A stretch of DNA of 64,000 bases from Pseudomonas sp. DC1.2. Its GTDB lineage: Bacteria; Pseudomonadota; Gammaproteobacteria; Pseudomonadales; Pseudomonadaceae. Under the pieces are notes generated by a model. The model worked only from the letters and a program-made list of their open reading frames with translations. It had not been told where the DNA came from and searched no databases. The stretch spans positions 4,283,001 to 4,347,000 of the forward strand of contig NZ_CP133782.1 of assembly GCF_034351645.1 (NCBI RefSeq). The letters run 5' to 3'. Position numbers and translations under genes: made by a program. Positions 53,350 through 61,651 of this stretch are shown in pieces; the first letter of the stretch is position 1, and each line of letters begins with the position of its first letter.

Positions 53350-54498
53350 ATGCTGCGTCGCCGCATGCTGATCATGTTGGGTGTTGTCCTGCTAATCGTG
53401 CTGGCGCTTGCCGGTTACAAAGCTTTTTCGATTTACACGATGATTCAGGGGTTTGCCAAACCGAAACCACCGATCAGTGTGGCCGTGGCCAACGCTGTCG
53501 AGCAGCCGTGGCAAGCTCGTTTGCCGACCGTGGGCACACTCAAGGCGTTGCAAGGGGTGAACCTGAGCCTGGAAGTCGCTGGCACCGTCAAAGACGTGCT
53601 GTTCGAGTCCGGGCAGAAGATCAAGGCCGGGCAACCGCTGCTGCAACTGGACAGTGCCGTCGAAAGCGCCCTGCTCGAAACAGCCCAGGCCGACCTCGGT
53701 CTGGCCCAACTGGATTTCGGTCGTGGCAGTCAGTTGGTGGACAGCCGAGCCATTTCCAAAGGCGAGTACGACCGGCTCTCGGCGCAGTTGCAAAAGAATA
53801 AGGCGACGGTCAATCAACTCAAGGCGTCCCTGGCGAAGAAACGCATCATTGCGCCCTTTAGCGGCACCATCGGCATTCGTCAGGTGGATGTCGGCGACTA
53901 CTTGGCCAGCGGCACGATGATTGCCACCCTGCAAGACCTCAGCAGTCTTTACGTCGACTTCTATGTCCCCGAGCAGTCGGTACCCAAGATCGCCTTGGGC
54001 CAAGTGGTTCAGGTCAGCGTCTCGGCGTACCCGACGCAGAGTTTCCCCGGCGCCATCAGCGCGATCAACCCGAAGGTCGAGAACAGCACCCGTAACGTGT
54101 TGGTGCGCGCGACGCTGTCCAACCCCGACGGCAAGCTCTTGCCCGGCATGTTCGCCAGCCTGCAAGTGCTGCTGCCGGACCCGCAGCAGCACGTCGTGGT
54201 GCCGGAAAGCGCGATCACCTACACCCTGTACGGCAACTCGTTGTATGTCGTGGCGCAGAAAAAAGCCGAGGACGGCACCCTTCAAAAAGATGACAAAGGC
54301 CAACCGATCCTGATCGCCGAGCGCCGCTTCATTGAAACCGGTGAACGCCGAGACGGACGGGTGATGATCACCAAAGGCGTGCAGAGCGGTGAGCGAGTGG
54401 TGACGGCCGGCCAGATCAAACTGGACAACGGCACCCACATTGCCATCAGCGACGACAAGACCCTGACCGATAAGAACAGCCAGCCACGCACTGACTGA
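53350..54498 (+). CDS. mexV: RND efflux periplasmic adaptor (MexV-like)
   Basis: A 382-residue membrane fusion protein. Residues about 8-27 anchor it in the inner membrane. It has the biotinyl-lipoyl-like and barrel domains (VKDVLFESGQKIKAGQPLLQLD; APFSGTIGIRQVDVGDYL). It links a RND pump to an outer-membrane channel. ATG 53350 has AAGGAAG upstream. The pump gene follows 13 bases later. By gene order it corresponds to MexV of P. aeruginosa. Confidence 0.85.
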   Translation: MLRRRMLIMLGVVLLIVLALAGYKAFSIYTMIQGFAKPKPPISVAVANAVEQPWQARLPTVGTLKALQGVNLSLEVAGTVKDVLFESGQKIKAGQPLLQLDSAVESALLETAQADLGLAQLDFGRGSQLVDSRAISKGEYDRLSAQLQKNKATVNQLKASLAKKRIIAPFSGTIGIRQVDVGDYLASGTMIATLQDLSSLYVDFYVPEQSVPKIALGQVVQVSVSAYPTQSFPGAISAINPKVENSTRNVLVRATLSNPDGKLLPGMFASLQVLLPDPQQHVVVPESAITYTLYGNSLYVVAQKKAEDGTLQKDDKGQPILIAERRFIETGERRDGRVMITKGVQSGERVVTAGQIKLDNGTHIAISDDKTLTDKNSQPRTD

Positions 54499-54511
54499 TC
54501 AAGGAATCCTC

Positions 54512-57500
54512 ATGGCTTTTACCGACCCGTTCATCCGCCGCCCGGTGCTCGCCACCGTGGTCAGCCTGTTGATTGTGCTGCTGGGCTTTCAGGCCTGGAG
54601 CAAATTGCCGCTGCGCCAATACCCGCAAATGGAAAATGCCCTGATCACGGTGACCACCGCTTACCCCGGCGCAAACGCCGAAACGATCCAGGGCTATATC
54701 ACCCAGCCGATGCAGCAGAGCCTGGCCAGCGCCGAGGGCATCGACTACATGACCTCGGTGAGTCGCCAGAGCTTCTCGGTGATCTCGATCTACGCACGCA
54801 TCGGCTCCAACAGCGACCGCTTGTTCACCGAACTGCTGGCCAAGGCCAACGAGGTGAAAAACAAGCTGCCGCAGAACGCCGAAGATCCGGTGCTGAGTAA
54901 GGAAGCGGCCGATGCTTCGGCGCTGATGTACATCAGTTTCTTCAGCAAGGAGCTGAGCAACCCGCAGATTACCGACTACCTGTCACGGGTCATCCAGCCC
55001 AAATTGGCCACGCTGCCCGGCATGGCCGAAGCCGAGATCCTCGGCAATCAGGTGTTTGCCATGCGCTTGTGGCTGGACCCAGTAAAACTCGCCGGGTTCG
55101 GTTTAAGCGCCAGCGACGTCACCAACGCCGTGCGCCAGTACAACTTCCTCTCCGCCGCTGGCGAAGTGAAAGGCGAGTACGTGGTCACCAGCATCAACGC
55201 CAACACCGAACTCAAATCTGCCGAGGCCTTTGCGGCGATTCCGCTCAAGGTCGATGGCGACAGTCGGGTGCTGCTCAGTGATGTCGCACGGGTGGAAATG
55301 GGCGCGGAGAACTACAACTCCATCAGCTCGTTCGGCGGCACGCCGTCGGTGTACATCGGCATCAAGGCCACGCCCGGCGCCAACCCGCTGGACGTGATCA
55401 AGGAAGTGCGCAAGATCATGCCGGAGCTGGAAGCCCAGCTGCCGCCCAACCTCAAGAGTGAAATTGCCTACGACGCCACGCTGTTCATTCAGGCGTCCAT
55501 CAACGAAGTGATCAAAACCCTGTTCGAAGCTGTATTGATCGTGATCGTGGTGGTGTTCCTGTTCCTCGGGGCCTTGCGTTCGGTGGTAATTCCGGTGGTG
55601 ACCATTCCACTGTCGATGATCGGCGTGATGTTCTTCATGCAGATGATGGGCTACTCGATCAACCTGTTGACCCTGCTGGCCATGGTGCTCGCCATCGGGC
55701 TGGTGGTGGACGACGCCATCGTGGTGGTGGAAAACATTCACCGACACATCGAAGAAGGTAAGACACCCCTGGATGCCGCCCTCGAAGGCGCCCGGGAGAT
55801 TGCAATGCCCGTGGTCTCAATGACGATCACACTGGCGGCGGTGTACGCACCGATCGGCTTCCTGACCGGGCTGACCGGGGCGCTATTCAAGGAGTTTGCC
55901 CTGACGCTCGCCGGAGCAGTGGTGATCTCCGGCGTCGTCGCTCTGACGCTGTCGCCCATGATGTGCGCCATGCTGCTGCGCCATGACGAAAACCCCAGTG
56001 GCCTGGCCCATCGCCTGGACCGGACGTTCGAAGGCCTCAAGCGGCGCTATCAAAGCATGCTGCACGGCACGTTGAATACTAGGCCAGTGGTGCTGGTGTT
56101 CGCGGTCATTGTGTTGTGCCTGATCCCGGTGTTGCTCAAGTTCACCAAGTCAGAGCTGGCCCCGGATGAGGATCAGGGCATCATTTTCATGATGGCCAAC
56201 GCACCACAACCCACCAACCTGAATTACCTGAACACCTACACCGACGAGTTCATCAAGATCTTCAAAGAGTTTCCCGAGTACTACTCCTCGTTCCAGATCA
56301 ATGGCTACAACGGTGTGCAATCAGGGATCGGGGGCTTCCTGCTTAAGCCGTGGAACGAACGTCATCGCACTCAGATGCAGATCCTGCCGGAAGTCCAGGG
56401 CAAGCTAGCGAACATTACCGGCCTGCAAATTTTCGGCTTCAACCTGCCCTCCCTGCCTGGCACCGGTGAGGGCTTGCCGTTCGGGTTCATCATCAACACC
56501 GCCAACGACTACGAGGCGCTGTTACAAGTGGCGGACCGGGTAAAAAAACGGGCCATGGCGTCAGGCAAATTCGCGTTCCTCGACATTGACCTGGCGTTCG
56601 ACAAACCCGAGGTGGTGGTCGATATCGACCGCGCCAAGGCAGCGCAGATGGGTGTTTCAATGCAGGACATGGGGGGGACTCTGGCGACGTTGCTGAGCGA
56701 GGCGCAGATCAACCGCTTTACCATTGAGGGCCGCAGCTACAAGGTGATTGCCCAGGTCGAGCGAGCCTACCGTGACAACCCGCAATGGCTGAACAATTAC
56801 TACGTGAAGAACACTCAGGGGCAACTGCTGCCCTTGTCGACTCTGATCACAGTGAGCGACCGCGCCAGACCGCGACAATTGAACCAGTTTCAGCAACTCA
56901 ACGCGGCGAAGGTCTCGGGGTTCCCGCTGGTGAGCATGGGGGAAGCCATCGACACCGTGCGCCAAATCGCTCAGGAAGAGGCACCACCGGGCTACGCTTT
57001 CGACTATGCCGGCGCTTCGCGGCAATTCGTCCAGGAAGGTAGCGCGTTATGGGTAACGTTCGCCTTGGCGCTGGCGATCATTTTCCTGGTGCTGGCAGCA
57101 CAATTTGAAAGCTTCCGCGATCCGCTGGTGATCCTGGTGACGGTGCCGTTGTCGATCTGCGGCGCGTTGATTCCGCTGTTTCTGGGCTGGTCGAGCATGA
57201 ACATCTACACACAGGTGGGACTGGTGACCCTGATCGGACTGATCAGCAAACACGGGATCCTGATCGTCGAGTTCGCTAACCAGTTGCGCAAGGACAAGGG
57301 CCTGACACCGAGGGAAGCGGTGGAGGAAGCGGCGGCGATTCGCCTGCGACCAGTGCTTATGACCACCGCCGCCATGGTCTTTGGCATGGTGCCACTGATT
57401 CTGGCCACCGGTGCCGGAGCCGTCAGCCGATACGACATCGGCATGGTGATCGCCACGGGCATGTCGATCGGCACATTATTTACGTTGTTTGTGCTGCCGT

Positions 57501-57547
57501 GCGTCTACACCTTGCTGGCCAAAACTGACGTTAAAAAACACCCATGA
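54512..57547 (+). CDS. mexW: RND efflux pump (MexW-like)
   Basis: A 1011-residue HAE1-type RND transporter with twelve membrane helices and two large periplasmic loops. It begins MAFTDPFIRRPVLATVVSLLI, typical of the family. The proton-relay aspartates lie in LAIGLVVDDAIVVVENIHRH (about residue 400). It pumps drugs or other toxic compounds out with its adaptor. An outer-membrane channel gene is not present, so it probably uses OprM or another shared channel, as MexVW does. Confidence 0.9.
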   Translation: MAFTDPFIRRPVLATVVSLLIVLLGFQAWSKLPLRQYPQMENALITVTTAYPGANAETIQGYITQPMQQSLASAEGIDYMTSVSRQSFSVISIYARIGSNSDRLFTELLAKANEVKNKLPQNAEDPVLSKEAADASALMYISFFSKELSNPQITDYLSRVIQPKLATLPGMAEAEILGNQVFAMRLWLDPVKLAGFGLSASDVTNAVRQYNFLSAAGEVKGEYVVTSINANTELKSAEAFAAIPLKVDGDSRVLLSDVARVEMGAENYNSISSFGGTPSVYIGIKATPGANPLDVIKEVRKIMPELEAQLPPNLKSEIAYDATLFIQASINEVIKTLFEAVLIVIVVVFLFLGALRSVVIPVVTIPLSMIGVMFFMQMMGYSINLLTLLAMVLAIGLVVDDAIVVVENIHRHIEEGKTPLDAALEGAREIAMPVVSMTITLAAVYAPIGFLTGLTGALFKEFALTLAGAVVISGVVALTLSPMMCAMLLRHDENPSGLAHRLDRTFEGLKRRYQSMLHGTLNTRPVVLVFAVIVLCLIPVLLKFTKSELAPDEDQGIIFMMANAPQPTNLNYLNTYTDEFIKIFKEFPEYYSSFQINGYNGVQSGIGGFLLKPWNERHRTQMQILPEVQGKLANITGLQIFGFNLPSLPGTGEGLPFGFIINTANDYEALLQVADRVKKRAMASGKFAFLDIDLAFDKPEVVVDIDRAKAAQMGVSMQDMGGTLATLLSEAQINRFTIEGRSYKVIAQVERAYRDNPQWLNNYYVKNTQGQLLPLSTLITVSDRARPRQLNQFQQLNAAKVSGFPLVSMGEAIDTVRQIAQEEAPPGYAFDYAGASRQFVQEGSALWVTFALALAIIFLVLAAQFESFRDPLVILVTVPLSICGALIPLFLGWSSMNIYTQVGLVTLIGLISKHGILIVEFANQLRKDKGLTPREAVEEAAAIRLRPVLMTTAAMVFGMVPLILATGAGAVSRYDIGMVIATGMSIGTLFTLFVLPCVYTLLAKTDVKKHP

Positions 57548-57612
57548 CCGAGCGAGAGCGAGCAGCCTTGCTCTCGGCTTGGGTGGGGTGTCACCCACAA
57601 AATCAAGCCAAT

Positions 57613-57640
57613 AAAAAGCCCCGCATTGCGAGGCCTTTTA
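57613..57640. terminator. hairpin terminator between mexW and the convergent small gene
   Basis: AAAAAGCCCCGC and GCGAGGCCTTTT form an imperfect stem around ATT, with A-run and T-run on the two sides, so it may act in both directions. Confidence 0.65.
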
Positions 57641-57657
57641 GGTTGGCTTCAATCTGA

Positions 57658-57885
57658 TCAACTCTGCGGCCTCATCCTTTGAGACAGTCCGAACATCAGC
57701 AGCAATAAATCATGGTCGGGTTTTGAATCCGCAGAGGCCTTGGCCACCCGTGGCAATGCGCAGTGAGCGTCACCGTTAACTGCGCTTATCACTTGCATGT
57801 GTGGCTGCTCCCAAGCAGCCACTGCCAGCGAAGTAATTACCAAGGCACCCACCAAAAACAAACCTCGTGCAATTTCGAGTTTCAT
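57658..57885 (-). CDS. small exported protein following inaA
   Basis: A 75-residue protein. Residues 1-24 are a signal-like helix (LFLVGALVITSLAVAA), followed by WEQPHMQVISAVNGDAHCALPRVAKAS and a basic C-terminus. Its ATG lies two bases beyond the TAG of inaA, so translation is probably coupled. It has one cysteine. I do not recognise it; the conserved order around PA4377-PA4378 suggests an orthologue. Confidence 0.6.
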   Translation of the reverse strand: MKLEIARGLFLVGALVITSLAVAAWEQPHMQVISAVNGDAHCALPRVAKASADSKPDHDLLLLMFGLSQRMRPQS

Positions 57886-57887
57886 CG

Positions 57888-58601
57888 CTACAAACCTTTG
57901 ATAGCACTGCCAAACGCCGTCTCGTAAAAGTAGACCAGATTGCTCCAGTCGGTATCGCTGAACGACGAGTGGCGGCGCAATTGCTTAAGGTCATGAGCCG
58001 CCGCACGCTGGGCAGTCAGGCGCTGCCGGCATTTCTCCAGGTCAAGCAGGGCGACCTCAACCTCGGCGGCTTCTCCCTCGCCGGTAACTCTCACGAATAC
58101 GTGCTTGATATAGAGGCAACTGTGCTGCCAGCGGCCCTTGTGCATCCGCGCCAAATTCTCGGCCAGGTCCTTGAGGACACGCTCGTGTACGGCCTCACCA
58201 TGACGCTCGCGTCCGCCACCGGCGTACCAGTGTTGAATTTCCTCGAAGCCATCCAGCGACTGGGTGACCAGCAGGGCCTGCCAATGATGCTGCGGGTCGC
58301 GCTGGGCACCACAGAAAACGATTTGCGGAACCCGCACGCCCAACTCACTCAGGCCAATCAGCGCATCACGCTCGCGCAATACGGTAGGTCGACCGAACGG
58401 GTGCAGCAAACTGCGATAGATATGCCCAGTCTGGCGCTTGGCATAGAGCAGTTGCCCATTTTTACCCGGAATGCGCTGCACGCCACTTTCACCACCGCGG
58501 CGGACGTTGGGCTCTTCTACCCATTCACCGCGCTGACGCCAGAAATAGTCGAAGCGGCTCTGGGGAGCACCCTCCGTTTCTGCTACACATTGAACTGCCA
58601 T
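57888..58601 (-). CDS. inaA: InaA-type lipopolysaccharide kinase-like protein
   Basis: A 237-residue protein of the Kdo/WaaP kinase-like family. Motifs are RERDALIGLSELGVRVPQIVFCG, LAENLARMHKGRWQHSCLYIKHVFV (catalytic loop) and VALLDLEKCRQRL (metal-binding Asp). InaA was first seen as a weak-acid-inducible gene in E. coli and may phosphorylate a lipid A core sugar. It is followed by a coupled small gene and preceded by a methyltransferase three bases away. Confidence 0.85.
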   Translation of the reverse strand: MAVQCVAETEGAPQSRFDYFWRQRGEWVEEPNVRRGGESGVQRIPGKNGQLLYAKRQTGHIYRSLLHPFGRPTVLRERDALIGLSELGVRVPQIVFCGAQRDPQHHWQALLVTQSLDGFEEIQHWYAGGGRERHGEAVHERVLKDLAENLARMHKGRWQHSCLYIKHVFVRVTGEGEAAEVEVALLDLEKCRQRLTAQRAAAHDLKQLRRHSSFSDTDWSNLVYFYETAFGSAIKGL

Positions 58602-58604
58602 CTT

Positions 58605-59273
58605 TTACCTCTTGCGTAATACGTAAACCCGCCACATGGCATAGAGCGGTATGAAGTCCAGTTGTTCCTGAATGCGGAAACCCGCCTGCTCGAATTCCTT
58701 CTCAACCGTCGCCGCCGGCAGTACAAACCGGTTTTGATAACCTTCTTGCCCGCGCCTTTGCTCAGAACGCTTGCGCTTCCAGGCTTTGAAATTGCCATCG
58801 ACCCATAACGAAATAATCACGCTGTCACGGGTAACCCGCTCAAACTCGCGCAAAATAGCCAGTCGGTGCTGGGCATCACCGATATGGTGGAGCAAACGCA
58901 TGCAGAAAATGCTGTCGACAGCGTTATCGGGCAACGCGATATCGAACGCAGAAGTGTGTAAAGGTTGCACCCGTCTAACCACATCAGCCGGTTGCGCCTG
59001 GGTGGCAATCTTTACCATTGACGGTGAGTTGTCGGCACCGATGATGACGCGGTTGTTTTTTTCAGCCAACAACGGCCAGAAGCGTCCCGCACCACACGGC
59101 AAATCGAGCACCAGCCCTGGCTCGCCGGCCAGGACGAGCGCCTTACGTGCCAATTGCTCGTCACGCCAGTGGGACAGTCGGCGACCGAGGCCGTCCTGAT
59201 GTTTGCGCAGGTATTTCTGCGCGTGTTGCTCGTCGTATTTTTCGGAAAAATCTAATTTGATCGGACCAGCCAT
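58605..59273 (-). CDS. class I SAM-dependent methyltransferase
   Basis: A 222-residue methyltransferase. Motif I is LVLDLPCGAGRFWPLLAE (about 53-70), the acidic residue at the end of strand 2 lies in IIGADNSPSMV, and motif post-I is DAVDSIFCMRLLHHI. ATG 59273 has AGGAGTG at nine bases; the upstream frame is non-coding. It sits between colS and inaA and is likely cotranscribed with inaA. The substrate may be an envelope glycan or lipid, inferred from neighbours only. Confidence 0.85.
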   Translation of the reverse strand: MAGPIKLDFSEKYDEQHAQKYLRKHQDGLGRRLSHWRDEQLARKALVLAGEPGLVLDLPCGAGRFWPLLAEKNNRVIIGADNSPSMVKIATQAQPADVVRRVQPLHTSAFDIALPDNAVDSIFCMRLLHHIGDAQHRLAILREFERVTRDSVIISLWVDGNFKAWKRKRSEQRRGQEGYQNRFVLPAATVEKEFEQAGFRIQEQLDFIPLYAMWRVYVLRKR

Positions 59274-59414
59274 CACTAAGCACTCCTGAACTACTGATGA
59301 CGTCCACCTTAGGCAGCGTCTTGTAAGTGTCAGGTCACGCCTTTGTGAAAACTTTGTGCGGTAAATACGCAAACTATTTCAGGGTTTTACAGGAGATCCG
59401 GCATAGCTCGGGGC

Positions 59415-59438
59415 CAGCACCCAAAAAATGGGGTGCTG
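59415..59438. repeat. intergenic hairpin between colS and the methyltransferase
   Basis: CAGCACCC and GGGTGCTG pair perfectly around a loop containing AAAAAATG. It may be the end of the colRS transcript, though no T-run follows on the minus strand. Confidence 0.4.
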
Positions 59439-59498
59439 TATCAGGATCACGTAAGTGCTGGAGGGGTTGCGAGGAATGATCATGTTTTCGGTCTTGCG

Positions 59499-60779
59499 TC
59501 AGGTCTCGAGTTGACCCAATTGCACCTCAAACCGACAGCCATTGGGCTCCATGGTCGTCAAACTGACTGTCCAGCCCTGGTTTTCACAGATCCGTTGCAC
59601 CAGCGAGAGTCCCAACCCGAGCCCCTCGCCGCGCTTCTCGGAACCGCGCACGAAAGGCTCGAACATGGCCTCGCGTTTCTCCTCTGGAATGCCGACACCG
59701 CTGTCCTCGACCACGAACCCGTTGGCATTCAGGGTCAAACGAATGAACCCATGCTCGGTGTAGTGCAGCGCATTGCGCAACAGGTTACCCATGACGGCAT
59801 GCAGAAGAGTCGCGTTGTAACCAATAGCCAACGGATGACCTGGATCAAAGTTCAGCACCAGCCCCTTGGTTTCGATGGGCTCGCGCCACAAGCTGAGGAG
59901 TCCTTCAGCCACCTGGCTCAGGGTCTGTTGCGGCGACATGCTGGCGTCTTCACGCTGGGCACGGGCCAGCATCAGGAAGGTTTGCACCAGTTCGCGCATC
60001 TCTTCACACGCGCGGGCGATGCGCTCCACCTGAGCGCGACCGCGCGGGTCTATGCCGGAATTTTCCAGCAGTAGCTCACAGGAACTGGCCAGCACCATCA
60101 GCGGCGTGCGCAATTCGTGGCTGACGTCACTGGTGAACAAGCGTTCACGGGTGAGCGCCTGCCGCAAGCGCCCAAGGGTGGCGTCGAAGGCAACCGCCAA
60201 TTCCCCCACCTCATCAGCGGCGTAGTCCGGTGCCAACGGTGGCGCCAACCCTAACAACTGATCACGATGACGCACCTGACGGGCCAGACGGACCACCGGC
60301 GCCATGACTTTGCGCGCCAGCACCCAACCCAGAAATACCGCCAGCGCCAGGCTCAGCACAAAACCCACCAGCACCACAGCGAAGAGCACCCGCTCGCGCT
60401 CTTCAAAATCGCTCTGGTCCTGCAACAGGACGTAGTGTCGACCGTCGACGATTTCGACCATGGCGTGATACGACAGATGTTCGCGAAAGACTTCGTGAAA
60501 ACCAGCGTCCAGGTGGCGTAAATCCTTGGGTAACTCAAAGTCCCCCGGCCCGTTGCTGAAATAAAACAGCTGATCCGGTTCGGGGCGATGGCTCCAGTCC
60601 GAGAAGCTGTCCATCAGCAGTAGACGTTGCAAATCGCCGCCCAGGCCCGACGAAATCAGTTTTTCTTCCACCAGGTGTACGGTGGCCACGATGCCTACGG
60701 CAAAGGCACCTGCCACCAAAGCACTCATTAGCGCAAAGGCGATGATGATCCGTTGAGCAAGGCTCTGCTTAAACTCCAT
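59499..60779 (-). CDS. colS: sensor histidine kinase ColS
   Basis: A 426-residue membrane kinase. Helices at about 11-34 and 130-152 flank a periplasmic domain of about 95 residues with acidic pairs including Glu126-x-x-Glu129 (in FEERERV), the ExxE motif linked in P. putida to zinc/iron(III) sensing. Then come HAMP, the H-box SDVSHELRTPLMVL, and ATPase boxes NLLRNALHY, DSGVGIPEE and GEGLGLGLSLV. Its ATG overlaps colR by eleven bases. ColRS protects the envelope against metal excess, phenol and other stress. Confidence 0.88.
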   Translation of the reverse strand: MEFKQSLAQRIIIAFALMSALVAGAFAVGIVATVHLVEEKLISSGLGGDLQRLLLMDSFSDWSHRPEPDQLFYFSNGPGDFELPKDLRHLDAGFHEVFREHLSYHAMVEIVDGRHYVLLQDQSDFEERERVLFAVVLVGFVLSLALAVFLGWVLARKVMAPVVRLARQVRHRDQLLGLAPPLAPDYAADEVGELAVAFDATLGRLRQALTRERLFTSDVSHELRTPLMVLASSCELLLENSGIDPRGRAQVERIARACEEMRELVQTFLMLARAQREDASMSPQQTLSQVAEGLLSLWREPIETKGLVLNFDPGHPLAIGYNATLLHAVMGNLLRNALHYTEHGFIRLTLNANGFVVEDSGVGIPEEKREAMFEPFVRGSEKRGEGLGLGLSLVQRICENQGWTVSLTTMEPNGCRFEVQLGQLET

Positions 60780-61452
60780 CTCGGCCCTCGGCCAAGCGAT
60801 AACCGACACCGTGTACGGTTTGCAGCAGTGGCTTGGCAAAGGGCTTGTCGATCACCTGGCGCAGTTGGTGAACGTGGCTGCGCAGGCTGTCGCTGTCCGG
60901 GCAGTCGTCGCCCCACAGCGCCTCTTCAAGAATTTCGCGACGCAGTACATGCGGGCTCTTCTGCATCAGCACGGCCAGCAACTTGAGGCCTACTGGGTTG
61001 AGTTTTAGCAGACGGCCCTCACGCACCACTTCCAGGGTATCGAGGTCGTAGCTCAGGTCGCCGACCTGCAACGAACGCCGGCCACCGCCTTGGGTACGAC
61101 GCATCACGGCCTCGATGCGCGCCGCCAGTTCGGACAGGGCGAAGGGCTTGATCAGGTAATCATCGGCACCAGACTTGAAACCTTGCAGCCGGTCATCCAG
61201 TTGATCCCGGGCGGTGAGCATGATCACCGGCGTATCGCGTCTGGCGTCTTCGCGCAGGCGTTTGCACAAGGTATAGCCATCGATACCGGGCAGCATGATA
61301 TCGAGCACTATCAAGTCGTAATGCTCGGTGGCCGCCAAATGCAGTCCCGACAAACCGTCCTGCGCGCAATCCACGGTGTAACCCTTGAGCCCAAGATAAT
61401 CGGCCAGGTTGGCCAGAATATCGCGGTTATCTTCAACCAATAGAATTCGCAT
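60769..61452 (-). CDS. colR: response regulator ColR (OmpR family)
   Basis: A 227-residue regulator. The receiver begins MRILLVEDNRDIL, with phospho-acceptor Asp in LIVLDIMLPGIDG (about 51) and Lys in YLIKPFALSEL. The C-terminal winged helix ends LLQTVHGVGYRLAEG. ATG 61452 has GGAGG at eight bases; the ATG at 61458 stands too close to it. It is divergent from the LTA-synthase-like gene, whose promoter region carries a TTCAC direct repeat that could be its site. Confidence 0.9.
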   Translation of the reverse strand: MRILLVEDNRDILANLADYLGLKGYTVDCAQDGLSGLHLAATEHYDLIVLDIMLPGIDGYTLCKRLREDARRDTPVIMLTARDQLDDRLQGFKSGADDYLIKPFALSELAARIEAVMRRTQGGGRRSLQVGDLSYDLDTLEVVREGRLLKLNPVGLKLLAVLMQKSPHVLRREILEEALWGDDCPDSDSLRSHVHQLRQVIDKPFAKPLLQTVHGVGYRLAEGRDGV

Positions 61453-61579
61453 GGGCATTTCCTCCGTACACAGTAACGGCTGTCTTGGCCGCGCAGCTTA
61501 AGGCCAAGAAGGGCTCAGGGCTAGGGCCGGGAATCGGATTAATCGACTCACTCAACCAACAGCGCGAGTTAACAAGTTT

Positions 61580-61595
61580 TTCACTATCGATTCAC
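61580..61595. promoter_or_regulatory. candidate ColR (OmpR-type) direct repeat
   Basis: TTCAC at 61580 and TTCAC at 61591 are 11 bases apart, the spacing expected for tandem OmpR-family sites. They lie between colR and the divergent LTA-synthase-like gene. Binding by ColR is inferred. Confidence 0.35.
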
Positions 61596-61651
61596 AACAC
61601 GATTACAGTGCAAGGCTTAGCGTCCCGCGCCTGATTAAAGGAATGTAGCCA

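Noticed and set aside
53392..54438. 348-codon minus-strand open frame
   Set aside because: Antisense to the mexV adaptor gene; no ribosome site and no motifs.
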